Of a DNA stretch of 64,000 nucleotides, positions 12,801-26,900 are shown piece by piece (positions within the stretch are counted from its first letter, which is position 1; each line of letters starts with the position of its first letter). This DNA is from Lutjanus erythropterus (Eukaryota; Chordata; Actinopteri; Lutjaniformes; Lutjanidae). The notes below the pieces were generated by a model. The model did not search any database. It was not told the origin of the DNA and saw only the letters and a list, made by a program, of their open reading frames with translations. Location of the stretch: assembly GCA_020091685.1 (NCBI GenBank), contig CM034603.1:34968186-35032185 (forward strand), given 5' to 3'. The position numbers were made by a program, and so were the translations under genes.

Positions 12801-15800
12801 CCCCCTGAGAGGGTTAGCCCCTCGAACCGAAGCCTTGGGCTAGGTGGGTAATAGAGATTGGCTATCAGCGGCAGACTGAGGTGTACGGCTTGTATGGTTC
12901 TGCTTGGATGCCGCTGGATTGCAAAATCAATGAAGGATGACAGGGAGGAGATCTAGGTTGCTGCTGTATAAAAATCGAGTTAGTCGGCTGCTGCTGGTGC
13001 CGTTTCTGCCTCTTCCCTCTGTATGGACTTGGCTGCATGCTGCTGTTGTGCAGTGCCAGGTTTAGGGGGGACAGTTATGTCACCACTGCAGCACTCAAGA
13101 ACATTTGAATAAACTGTGCACTTCCGAATTTCTAATTATTCTAATTGAGCCTTCAAATCCGTTTAGCGGAGAGTGGATTATCATCGGAGGAAACGGGAGT
13201 AAAGTCAGGCCGACGGCAAGATCCAGGCCTGACCAGAACGGAGCCAGAACCTGCATTACCGTTGTTATTTCTGTCATGACAAGGAATATGAAGCACAGTG
13301 TGAGAGGAGTCTGTTGTGCAGCTTTTCATCGCTGCTGGCAGCTGCAGAGAACTGAAAGAGGAGACAGATAAACGAGAGCGCTTTCATTAAGTGAATGTGA
13401 AGGTGTTTGGTACATTCAAAACGCCTTCGGAGCTTTCAAACAAGCTCAGAATGACAGCAAGAGGAGAGAAACAGAGACTTACAAAACCATGCACAACAGG
13501 AAACTTCCTTTAAACTTTAAACTACACCACTGCTTTTGTTCTGCACGCAGTATTTAACAGATTTTCACATTAACACTTGTTTTAGAGAAAGATAAGAAAA
13601 GAAACACATTTGAGTCGGTGTAATTGTTTGGGCGGGATTTTAGAGGGGGGGGGGGCATTGCTAAAGCTGAGGCATTTTTTCCCCACTGGCTTTGGCACAC
13701 AAGTGCGACATTGACGCTGAATGAAGGGTCTCATTCACTGGTCCGTCCTCCCCAGTACAGCTGGGGGAGTCGAGAGAGTGAAGAAGAGGCGAGGGAGACA
13801 AGGACAAGGACCGTGTTAGATGGAGACCGAGCAAATTGGGGTCAGACAATCGATCGACAATTGACAAACGAGCACAGCCAGGGCAGGACCAGATTAACCT
13901 GCTATGGGGGGCCCCAGAGTAAAAGTTTGCTGTTGGGCTCCTAATGATTACCCACCTCTGGTCCTCTGTGTGTTGTGCATGCATCCTGTCACCTTCACGT
14001 TTCCATTAAGTCGACTACATATGGCACCTTCATTATAAACTCAGACACCTGACCCAGTAAAATGCTGGAATACCATTAGTTTGTGTTAACTTTATTAAAG
14101 CTGCACTAATCAATATTTCTTATATTATCAGTGGGTCTGATGACAAAGCTATATATGTGAGAGGTGCCCAGAGAATTATTACCCGACTCAGCACTTCAGA
14201 GCATTTTAGCTTCTTTCAGCTCATTGTTTTGGTTTTACGATTTAACCACTTTACTGTTTTGGTTCAGTCTCACCACCTCTCTCATCAGCACCGTTTCCAG
14301 CAGCAGCTAGCAGATGTTTTCAGAAAAAACAAACAAACATAAAACTAGGGCTGGACAATATATTGATCCATCTATATTGTGATATGAGACTTCTTAGATT
14401 TTGGATATTGTTATATTGTAATATTTTGTCTTTTCTGGGTTTAAAGGCTGCATTACAGTAAAGTGATGTAGTGATCTGAACTTACCAGACTGTTCTAGCC
14501 GTTCTATTACTTTCCTTTACCAACTTAGTCATTATACCCACATTACTGAAGAAGAAGGCATACTTTATTAATTTTAAATATTCTTCACTCTGTTTTAATT
14601 TTGTACATACATACACAGGCCCGAAATACACATACATGCACAAACAGGACCTACAGACATGCATCGTAGAGACGTCAGAGTGAGAGGGCTGCACACATAC
14701 ATATATACACATACAGTCAGGCGCCCTGAGCAGTTAGGGGTATGGTGCCTTGCTCAAGGGTGCTCAGCAGTGCCCAGGAGATGAACTGGCACCTCTCCAG
14801 CTACCAGTCCACACACCATACTTTGGTCAGTGTAGGACTTGAACTGGCGACCCTTTGGTTCCCAAGTCAAGTCCTTATAGACTGAACTACAGCCGCCCCA
14901 ATACTGAGGACCACATGCGTTATTTTGTGACAGCACCAATAATCATCCCTGCACTATTGTTGCAATATCAGTAAATACTGATAGAGCTATTTGGTAAAAA
15001 AAACAGTGATCTTTGACATATATACATATTCCCCATAATAAACCCACTGTATATTACCTGCCCAGAATTAAAAAGCAGACAGACACAGGTAGCAACCAGC
15101 TGGCAAAAAAAAAAAAAATATTATAGTAGAGCTTTTTAGAAACTAAAGGGTTACATATTTCTCTCAGGATTATGCGGAGACTAAAACTGAGCCAAAAAGA
15201 AAGTATACTGAATATAAATTCACCAAGTGGACAGTTGCACGACTCTATATAAACGCTAATGTTGCTCTGTGTTTGCTAGAAGAGTAAATAATACAGAAAC
15301 ATGTTTGCTACATGCCATCATATCCATGCCATGTCTACAGCTAGTTCAGTTGCCCCAAGTAGCCAAATAATCAATAAATACTGCTTTAAACAATGTTTTC
15401 TATTCAGGAATACGCATCATGTCAGCACAAAATAAACAGAACTAATAACAGTTCTTTATATTTTAACACAAGGATGTTTTACAAAACAGAGCAGCAAGAC
15501 CAGCCTTATTTGATATTGTACTTTAGTAAAAATTCCTCTAAATCAAATTACTGGATCTGATTGATATGCAGTGAACCTGGTATATTCAGAGTCCCTGTGG
15601 GTCTGAGGCACTGCTGCAAGTCTGCTCAATCTGGCTTGTTGGTAATTCAGAGAGTCACTGCATGAATGACAGGCAGCAATGACCGCTAACAACCAACACG
15701 TCTTGTCTACAAGAAGATTTGGGGAGTTTTATTTGTCATGTCCTCATATAAAACGGAGGAAATCTGATTGATCTGACTGGGAATGCCCGAAATGGTGCTG

Positions 15801-18800
15801 AACGATGTATCAAAGTCAGACTGCAATAGAAGCAACAGAAAGGCTTCACTTAAAATTCAAATCAACAGATGCACCCAGTGAGGTGAAGAAGTGAAATAAA
15901 AATGTCTGGCTACATTGCAGGTTCTCGTAAATAAGACGTTTCACAGTGACGTGATATTTCCTGTCCCAGACTTGGCACTGCTGCTTTCGCGAGGCGCCAT
16001 AAATACAGGCTGAAGAGTTTTTCATTGTTATGACTTTCACGGTAGTTCTGCTTTTACTAGACGGTGCAGAGGGGGAGCAGGGAAAGGTGAGGAAAACGCT
16101 GGGAGGGAAGCGTGCTGGTAAGGTCACGAGCCAGATTTCCACCTACAACGCCAGGTGCACGAGTGGGGCACTCCATCCTCCAGAGAGATGCTGCCGCCGC
16201 TGCTGCTGCTGCCGCGGTCGATTCAGCAAAAAATCCACGTAAAGGTCATTTATCCTGAAAAGCCTGGAAATGACGCCCCCCCCCCTTCCTCCCATATGAA
16301 GTAACATGTTGAAAACAAGCGTGTTTTTGTCAGAGGATGCCAACAAAGCATTCCTCAGTCATGGAGAAGAGACAACAGTCGCCCTTGTCAGCGCTGACAG
16401 ACAACACTGGACAGACAGTTTAAAGTGGTTAAGTGGTTTGGGGTATGGGTCTTAAGACCATAATTACACCATTGAGTGTCATCAAGGAGGAAGATGTTAA
16501 CACTAGGAACTTCAGAAATGACCTTTTTTTGGACTCAAAAGAGTGGAGGCCTCAGCTGCGGATGGGGCGTTTTTCACTTTGTGAAGCTCATGAACTATAG
16601 ATGAAAATCAAAACACAAGAGCAAACTAAAATAAGCCCCAACCACATGTCCTCCATTTATAATTCCTTGTCTAAATGCAAGCCATGTCTCTACACTAATG
16701 ATAACAATCCGATATAGATAGAGATGATTATCGTCATGGTTCAACCTGCCACTTTCTCCCCTAATATGTCTTTTGTGCGATCGAAGCCCGTAGTGCTGTC
16801 TGACAGGTGAGCCAATAATGTCTGGGAAAACAGAAAGAGGAAAGAGGCCACGTGCTCGTCTGCTTCATCAAAAACAGCCAGTCAGATGAGATTATGGCGC
16901 AATTTACACAGATGGCAGATCCCATCATTCCCCTGTCTTGTTAAGTAAAGGCTGGTCTGACAGGTTGCAGAGAGGAGGGTGGGTGGGGGGGGATTGATTG
17001 GAACACATCTCATCTTGGCACAGATTGTCAATGACTAAGCACTGGGAATTAGCCAGCATTTTCAGAGACGTGTGTGCTTCAAACGGCAAGAGAGAAAATA
17101 TCGGGGTGACTGTGGTCAAAAGAAGAGCCATTAAATGTGTTTGTTAGAGGGAAAAGAAACCGCAGCAGGAATGTCTCTGTCACTGCTAAATGTTGCAGCC
17201 ACAGCCTCGCAAACACCGCAGTCAAATCTGTGACAGCGTTAAGTGGGAGAAACTTGAAGCGCGTAAAATTACAGGAGCTGAATGCATAAAGATCCACACT
17301 GAAATACAACTCTCAGCTCCGCTCAGAGCCCTCACATCCTAATTGTGGTGTTGCTTAGAAAAATTTTTATGGTGGTTCTGGCAGTTTTTCATTAATTTAT
17401 TTGGTGCAGTTTGGGACAATTTTGCTTTTGTTTCCTTTATAAGTCACTTTTACTTATTGCTTCGTGTGTAGAGTCATCTCACTTGTCATCTGTCTTTATT
17501 TTAGGCTAAGATAATTTTATTGTCTCATTGATACTGAGTGATTTTAAACTCAGTATCAACTGGGAAGACTAGCGGCCACTTTGTGGAAGCTAATAGGGAT
17601 CCAAATAAAGAGTAAAGAATAAAGTATAAAGGAGGCTTTGTCCAGATGCTGAGATAAGATGTTCAAGATGTTCCAGACTCCCCTGATAATATTGGATGAG
17701 AAACAACATCGGCTACCCACATGAAAATACGAGATTCTGTGGGGGCATACTGCATAAAGCTGAGCAAATGTAGTGTTACGGTGCTCATGTGGGCAATGTA
17801 AGCTGTACTAGTGTCGAATTTGTGTTGTAATAAACATAAAGTTATTCTTTTATTCATCAAAGTGAAGACTGGCCAGATGTAGGTGTTTTTCCACATCAAA
17901 TTGGCACTGCCAGCAGGATTCCAGCAGAGACGGGCAAGTAAAGAGATAATGATTTTCTTTACTTTATCTTACCCTACACTGGGCTTTTATCTTACCCTGT
18001 GTACCTCTTCACAGAATCAAAATTATTTAACTAAATTGGTATTTGATATGTGAATAGCTGCACTGCACAGCAGGTTGTTTAGGACACCAGTTTGTTAGAG
18101 CTCTAACTTTTCCTGCTTCTGATGCATGAACATACGAGCACTGTCTGAAAGACAGACTAAAAAAAAGGAGTGGGGAATTAAAACGTGTGGAGAGGATCCC
18201 AAAGCTTTCCACAGGTTATTAGATTCACAATCTAAATCTAAGACTCCCAAGAAGCCTCCAGTTGCATTAAATATATGGTGTTGTTGTGTTGTCTTTTGTC
18301 ATTGATGCTGCTTTTAATTAAAGTTTGTCAGGAATATAGGAGACTTGATTTTCATTCTTCACTACTGAGCTACAAGAAAGAGAAGGTCACAGTTTAAAAG
18401 CAGGAAGAATTTAAAGGTCCTAGAATAAAAGCCCAAAACACCTACAGCCTAAACTTTCTGTCCTGATGGAAGACATATGGACAAATAATGCAGGAGAATT
18501 TTTTGTTCTCTCTTTCACCTTTTGAATTGAATGTGTGCACTGATAGTGAATGGCCAGTCACTCAGTAGTTTGCCTCCAAAAAGATAAAAATGATGACAGA
18601 GATAGTGAATTGAGGGGAAAAAAAGAATTCAAATTGGGATTACCAATATATGTGCAAATGTGCCACAAAATGGGAGGAAATTGTGTGAAAGTGTGTCTCG
18701 TTCTTCGCCCCGTGAGGATTCAGTCAGGGTTAAAGGTAAAAAAAAAAAAAAAAAAAAAAAGAGATGAAGCTTCTATGCTTACAAATTGACAAAACAAGCA

Positions 18801-21800
18801 CAAATGTCATTGACAGAATTCTTCTGCTGCATGCCATTGCTTGAATGCTTAAAAGGACACTTCACCCTCAAATCAAAAATACATATTTTCCCCTAGTCTG
18901 TGTGCTATTTATCTATGTAGATTATTTTGGTGCGAGACGCAGAGTTATGGAGATAACAGCCGTAGAGATGTCTGCCTTCTCTCCAATATAATGGGACTAG
19001 ATGGCACTCGGCTCGTGGTGTTGTCCGCTGTAGGTCAGAATTGTGCCCACCCCCAACGCTAGCAGGTTGTGGTGACACCTCACTTACGGCGGCAAACCAG
19101 TGACGCAAGCTTGTGCGCAGGAGAGCAGAAAGAAAGACGTCCCTGTGTGTTCAGATCGCAGCACTTTTGTAGCTTCTGACTGACTCTCTGTGGTTTGAAG
19201 TTTAGTTTCTCTCCGGCGTCGCTGTTTGTACTTTTAAGTCTTTTCAGGCTGGATGGGAGTGGTGTTAAGTAACTGCTGATGAAAACCCAACATATCCTTA
19301 ATTTTCTGCATCATAATGAAAGCTTTTACATAACAAAATAATTAGGAGACTTTATTGTGAAGAATTTATAGGAAATGAAACGTGTTTTACAAACGTTTTA
19401 CAAGTGCGTCACAGTCCAGACGCATCCCTTCATCCCTAGTGGAGACGCAAATCCCTGCCGTGCTGGACTGAGACACTGAGTCAAGCTGAGCCAGCACATG
19501 TATGAAAAAGGGGCTTCAGTTAGAGATATGTAAGGTTGCCATAAATAACAGTGTTGCTGATTTCACTGTTGTCACTGCATGTTTTCAAATATCAAAAGAA
19601 TTAGTAATAGAGGTGATCAGACACTTCCAGAAGGTGGGAATCTAATATATTTCGGTGTCCATATTAAGAGGTTAGAGCAGCACAGCTCACATGTGTATCA
19701 CGTGTGGATAGAGATTCTGAGTCTTGCCTATTTTATCTGTGTGACGCGCACGGCTCTCTGCAAAAACGCTCAGTGAAAATGATCTTTTGGCGGTCATATC
19801 GACATTATATCAGCAACTTGACACCTTTCACTGCAGTTTCAAGTCTATATCTGTAAAATATGTCGTACATAGTCCTCACATGCTGGAAAAAAACACAAAG
19901 TTGGGCAAAGGGCAGCGCACTCTCTTTTTCTTTCTCTCCCTTTGGGGCAATCGCTGACTGGCTTGTGTTTACAGCTCTTTTCTTCTCTTCAAAATCTTCT
20001 GCAAACTCAATATAGAAAGACAACCGCCCCGCAAAAGAAATGCTGTGAGTGTGGACAACAGAGACGTGCGAGCGGCAGCAGTTCAGCGAGGTAGCCCTCA
20101 TGCAGGTATATGTACTTGGTTTGAACCAGCCGTAACAATGGAACAATGTGTACGCTGCAGTAGACTCTGCATCTGAACACGTTCAACTGACTGACAGCAT
20201 GACATCTGTATTCAGAGACTTGAAGGCTGCTCTCACATAAGCACCAGATCCACCTTTTCATCTGTATGCGCAAGAGACAAGCGGGTTCATCTTGGATACC
20301 TTGGTTTAGAAACATGGCGCTCACTACCGCCTGATGGCTAAGCTGCCTCTTGTAATCCAGGGGATGTCAGTCTGTTTGCTGATGTTAAGGGATCCAATTG
20401 TCAAGCTTTTACTATTAGGGTTGGGGCCAATAGACGATGCCATTGTCAATCACCAATGGCTGACAGTCGCCAAAGCCTTCTGTATTTGAGGTAGTGTGTC
20501 CCTTCAGAGTTGCCATAAGGCAGGAGTTGCTGGCGAAGTTCTGTTGTTCACACGAGGGAGAGAAATATAAGAAGCTACTGTTGGTCATTGCACCACTACG
20601 TCTCCATGCCCTGTTCATTATTTTCTTATTAAACCTGTCTAGTTCAGCCAATCATGACGCTCGGTTGCATCGGTGGCAGCGGTGTTTCTGTCCTGCAGGC
20701 CACTGTTGGTGTGTTTCTTTCAGTCGTGCTGTTATATTTGTGCTACTGTTTTCTTGGCTACGCTTCCTCTGGTTTGCTCAGTTCCAAGCTCCAGTGGCTG
20801 AAAACTACAAGTGGTGTGGAGAAAAAGACACTTTTAACCCAGGATGTATGTTTGGAGGCCGGCACAGCAGCGATGTGTGAACTGATCTGCCTAGCTTAGA
20901 CTAGATTAGATCTGAATCCTTTATTGTCCACAAAGGGAAATTCATTTTGCTCAGGTCAATACCACACTTGCTCCCTATGTGGGCGATGGGAAGAGTGGCG
21001 ATAGGAAGCAGTGGTGACTAAGCTACTCGCTTGAGCAAGTTCTGCTATAGAACAGCACTTCCTTATAGAGTCAAAAAGGGACGTTGTCCCCCAATGACAA
21101 TATCATAATTGTGATGAGCACTACTTTCTATATCAGATCTGTATTGCACAATTTGAACACTTCTCTGCTTAGAGTCCTGTCTTTACATGATTGTTGAAAC
21201 AGTTACATTACCTCAGTCAGATTTAAAGACAACACCTATTCCAAATCCTGACTTGATTATCTTTTGCAATGACTCTGACACATAATACCTTCCACATTAT
21301 GCTGTCTCTACAGAGACAGGCTTTGCCTCCTGCAACATCTGATTTACAAGCGTGCAGAGTTGTATATTCTAACACATGCCTGTATTTTAGCCGAGGGCCA
21401 GGCAGCCACCATTTACACGGTGAAGATTTCAGTGAAAATAGACTAGAAGTGCAAGTTTTTCCTCATCACTAATATAACAACAAACAATGTTTGCATAACA
21501 GTGCAGATCTGGTTGCAAGCTACAACCCAGATATCTGATGTTCCCTTTGCCGCTCCGTCTCTCGGCCCTGTAACAGATAATTAATAATGCATATATAGGA
21601 GTCCGGGGAAAACTCCACACTCTATTAGACGGAGCAGACGCCAGCTATTCATAGGTTTAATGATGAGTGGGAGGGACAGGTGAACACCGCAGAGAATCTG
21701 TCCCACACAGAAAACGTGCTACTGAGTGAGAGTGGCGTTAAACATAACGTCTCTGCAACAAGATCAGTTCAACTTGTTATCGCTTCATCTCCGCTGCTTA

Positions 21801-23937
21801 TCTGTGCGCCTTTCATCTCTTTAGTTCCCTGCTTCTTTTCTCTCATCTCATTATATTTAGCATCTGCAGGCCATCTATCCAGCGAGGATGTGGCACTGCG
21901 TGTTTGCCATCAGACGATCACTGCAATACAATGAACAGGCCCCACTTTTACTCTCTAGATATTCATTCTGATGACAAAATGCAGGATTTTGGTAGATATT
22001 GAGTAATGATAAGCTGCCAGCGCCCCTCCCCCCAACTTAAATTCTGTAAATATCACTATGTGGAACTAATTTGGATCATTCCTCTGTGTGTAAGGTCACA
22101 TGATGCTGTAATGTGACACACACCAGTTCGATTTACTCACTAAAATCTCTTTCACTTTCCATCCACCATAACCCACATAAGAGAAGCTCTAAAATTAGAA
22201 AAATGTGTTTGATACATGCCACACTCATAGCTAACAGGAATACTACTGCTTATGTGAAAAAAGTTGTGTAAAGCCTCCAGATGGAGCCGCACAAAATCCA
22301 ATAAATTGCCTTAAGTGATGTCACTTAGAGACGACAGAAATAGGACTGTGAGAGTTAGAAAGGCGTCTGCAGCCCGCTCCTCATGTCTGCTTGAAGCTAG
22401 CATCGAAAGGCTACATTAGCCACTATCCGCATAACACAAGTGAATCTTCAACTGAGCTCTTGACAGTCAAGTTGCATGGTGGGTAATGTAGGCACCAGGT
22501 TTTGACAATTAAGGCTGCATGGAGGATGCCCTACATGTGATCGGTGGAGCATTTTATAGAAAAATAATCATTCATTTATATTCTGGTTTACATATAAGAA
22601 TGTGCACTTTTATTATTCTAATGATGCTACAACATTAATCAAAACTAAGGCAGCATGCTTACCTTTTTATTCAATTTGAATTAATTCATATTTATAGGTC
22701 CAGGTTTATTGACAGAATATGGAAAACAAATTAATATAGTATTCACAAGTATGTTTTTATTGGTGTATAATCACCTGAAAATAGGAATTGTTGTGTTTTT
22801 ATTAATCTTAGAATTAACTGTTTATATCTATAGACATGCACAGGTCCTCTTCCACAGAGGTCACTGTGTTGCACCGCCCCCTTTAACTACAGTAGCCTAT
22901 AACAGACAAACCAAACCTTAGATCAAAATATGGACTTTTGCATGTGGTGTGTGTTTTGCAGCCAGAGTACGTTCGCTTTCATGCTTGAGAGAGGAAGGTG
23001 GGGCGAGGCGTTTGCAATCTGCAAGCTCACCATCACTAAATCCTACACACTGGTCCTTAAAGTCACAAATCAATACCACTTTCCCTAAGTGTTATTAGCT
23101 AGGTTAATATAAATGTATGCAAAAGCACTCAGTCAGTGAAAATTGAGTTAAAAGATATCACAGTGGACTCTTGGAAATTGTGGTAGGCATATGCATCATT
23201 TTCTGAGAATTAATGGACTAAAAGATAAATGGGTTCATCTGAAAAGTAATTGGCAGACTAATCAATGAATAGTAATTGTTAGCTGCTACCCTAACGAGTA
23301 AAGACGTTACTACAGCAACATTGTTTTGATTCAAACTATAATTATGTTGTTCCAGAAGGTTTAAAAAACTGCATTTACAATTTTGCAATTTTGTAGTGAC
23401 AAAGAGATAGTATTTATTGTTGATCAATCCTGCCTGACTGATGAATCTGTTTAACAAGGCTGGAATCAGCAGCAGATCTGGAGTGTTGCATCATTAATAT
23501 TAGTCAGACACAGGAAAGAATAGATACAGATACTAGTAAAAAAAACAAAACAAAAAAAATCACTTAATCTATCAACCTTGTGTGTAGTGTTACTAACTGA
23601 ACAGAAGTCGATGTGTGTTTGTGTTTGAGAAGGAGCACAAACACCGGAGAAAAAGAGAAAGAGATGCAGACACACATAAATCTACTGATCCTCACTCAGC
23701 AGGGGACAGTCTGAGTGTGGGAGCTGAATATTCAGCAACCCAGATACTTCTTTAATAAGGTGCTGCGCGCACACACACACACACACACACACGACACAGC
23801 TGTGTACCGTGTACGTATCTGTATTCTGTCTAATGAACTTCAAGCTGAATTTCACGCAATTTGGCAAAGCTGCTCACACCATTTGGCGCACAGAGGAGAG
23901 GGAAAGAGACACATGCAAAGAGACAAAAGAGAGAAAA

Positions 23938-23988
<51 letters not shown>

Positions 23989-26900
23989 GAGGCACAGATG
24001 ATGAGAAAAGAGGTGGAGAGTGGAAACTGTAGTAGCACCACCTTACAGCAGGGCTGGGTACCAAACTTCGATACTTTCGAGAAATGAAAATTGCCTTGTC
24101 ATTTGGTACCAAATTTTGATACCTAAGGAGTAAATCTCATCAACATCAGCGAGCCATTAAGCACACAGCATGCTCAAGCCAAGATCTAATAATGCTAATC
24201 ACTGGCTGTCTAATGTCACACGCCGTAGAGGTTGTGTTACACTACGTTACACACAGGCACAGGGATTGTTTTTTTTTGTTTTGTTTTGTTTTTTCATTTT
24301 TAACCTCCTGTGATGTATTCTACAGTTTTCCTGGTACCCCAATATTCCTCTATTTTCCCAGTAACTCCCCAGGTATCCCAGTTATTCTCCCATTTTCCTG
24401 GTCCCCTCCAGTATTCCACTACTTTTCCGGTTTCCCCAGCAATTTCCCAGGATCCCAGTAATCGACTATTTTCCCGGTACCCCATTGTTTTTCTTATACC
24501 CCCCACTATTCCACTATTTTCCTGTCACCCCTCTGGCATTCCCCTTTTTTCCTGGCACCCTCAACCCCCAGTATTTTGGATTTTCCTAGCACCCCATGGT
24601 ATTCCACTATTTTCCAAGTATTCCCGCAGGTACCCCAGGTATTCCTTGTACCCTTCAGTATTCCATTACTTTCCCAGTTTCCCATGTATTTCAGTATTTT
24701 CGCAGTAACGCAGGGTATCCACTGTCTGCCCAGTACCCCCCACTATTCCACCATTTTACTGTTTTCCCATTACACCCGGTATTCCACTATTTTCCCAATA
24801 CCCTCCATTATTCCCCTATTTTCCCAGTACCCTCTGGTATCTTCTTCTTCTTTTAATCTTCCTTGACAGTCACTAATATTTTTTTATGTAGTCCAGTACT
24901 GTACAAATATTCCATTTCTATTCTGAGTGAGAACAGAGTAAAATCAGTTTCTCAGCTGCTCACAGGCCTTTGAACAACCTCCTCCTTTGAAGTGAGTAAT
25001 TGTACCATAATGTGTAATGCAATTTTCTTTTTTCTTAAAATGGATTTTATAAAACTGGTACAGAAATTAGTGTTATTTGGCGCCTGGTATCGAAGTAAAG
25101 GCATCAGTATTGAAGAATTTTGAACGATCCAGCCCTGTGGTAACAGTTTGTCCCTGATGGTCGGTCGGTGGACAGGTCTTACAGGCAGCTCTACGAGTCA
25201 ACTCTACAGCTAACGGGAGCAAAGTTGAACCAGGGGCTGAAGAAGAAGAAGGGCAGCACTATTTGACCACCTTCCTTCCTCCTTTATCCCTCTGTGCTCT
25301 GATGAAATTGGTTGTAAAAAATGCTGCAGGCTTCTTTGTTCTTTTTCTTTTTTCCACAGGGGCTTATGATTTTCACAAGCCGAGGCTTTAAATATTTCTG
25401 TGTCGCAATGAAAATTAAATCATCTTTTTCATTTCACCCTCCCCTCCTCCCTCCACACTTCCTCCTCCTTTGATAGCACCTTATTTCCGAAGCCAGCGCC
25501 GGATAGTCTCTTTTCAGGCGCTCATCCAATGGGGTTAGTAAAACACAAGAGGGATTTGAATATCACAAAGGAGACTCAGCACGCAAATAAAGAAGTTGTT
25601 TACAACTATTGATCCAGAAGAAGCTGGATGAGAGTACTGTCATTTTAAGTTATAATCATGACAGAGGTTTATTAGCTGCTCCCCGTTTTCCCCTGTCAGA
25701 GGAGGAGCTGAACAGTGACGGAGAGAAAAAGACACCCTGCTAACTCTGCAGAGTCAGACAGGGAGCTGACACCTGCTGTCACGTGTTTACAACCACAGGC
25801 TCCATCATGTTTCAACCAGGTATGGCAGGGTGTGAGTCTCAGAGAGTCTAAATTTGATTTGCTTTTATCTTCATTAAAATGGGTTGCGGAGAATGGAAAG
25901 CTGATCATTTCTGAGGAAAAGTCACCTCAGCACAGCGCTCAGGATCAATGTTCACTCTGAACATCTGTGCTGGACGGTTTGCTGACCAACGTCTGATTTA
26001 TCGCTTCAACTAAATAATATCTCATCAGCCATCAGTCAGAGCTCCACTTGTCCCCATGAGTTGAGTCAATATAATCTGGCCTGCAGTGGTTTTGGTTTTG
26101 AGTGAACTGATACCTCTGCCCAGGGGTGACATGGGAAGAAATGAAGACGGAGACGAGGAGGAGAAAGTGTGTCTGTGTGAAGAGGCGGGGAGGGAATATT
26201 GGGGGGAGGCCAGCTGAGGGGAGTGATGGGTGGTATTGGAGCGGGGTGTTCTTCTAGAACGGCCTCCAATTACATCCAGGGTGTGAAACCGTCCATAACA
26301 CCCCGATTAGCCTGTCTGTCATCCTGCTACAGCTGCAAACGCCGCGCCACTTTGCAGGAACACATTCCCTGTCGGACAGAGTGCGCGCCAGGGGCCATAA
26401 ATCCTCTGGCCTAATCAAAGCCTGCTTCTAACAATACAGCAAAAGCCCAGTATGACCATTAGCACTCTTCCTCCCCACCTCCCACAACAAATCCATCCAC
26501 GACACCTACGCCCATCTCCGCTGTGGGCTCCTCTCCATTAGCCGCTCAAATGCCATGTTTCAGAGCAGGCAGGTCCAGGCGATAGACACTACCGGCTGCT
26601 TACGGTAACAGATGCCAACGTGCAGAGTGAAAGCAAATGACTCATGCAGGCTTTATTCTCCCCGGGGAACCTAAATACAGACATGTGGGGTGTCAGGGAG
26701 AGTTCAAAGGGGATCTGAGTGCCGTGTCCGCAGAAAAGGATAAGGGAACAACGAGAGGAGGAAATGCGGGAGGTTACACTTTTAGGAGGTTGAGGTTTGC
26801 ACTTGGAGTTGTAGAAAAGACACGGGGCTCAGTCTAGCTGAGTGCCACCGATGTGTCACCAATTAGCTTCAAAAGGAAGCCACCGTTTGGTGTCGGAAGC

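Noticed and set aside
20494..20880. 128-codon hydrophobic frame
   Set aside because: Follows a hAT-like terminus, has no known domain and no splice or start support.
24320..24850. Possible CRISPR array
   Set aside because: Units are degenerate and contiguous without unique spacers, in a vertebrate genome.
24310..24866. Pro/Phe/Ser/Tyr-rich frames of up to 132 codons in three frames
   Set aside because: Translation of the minisatellite; open in several frames because the repeat lacks stops.
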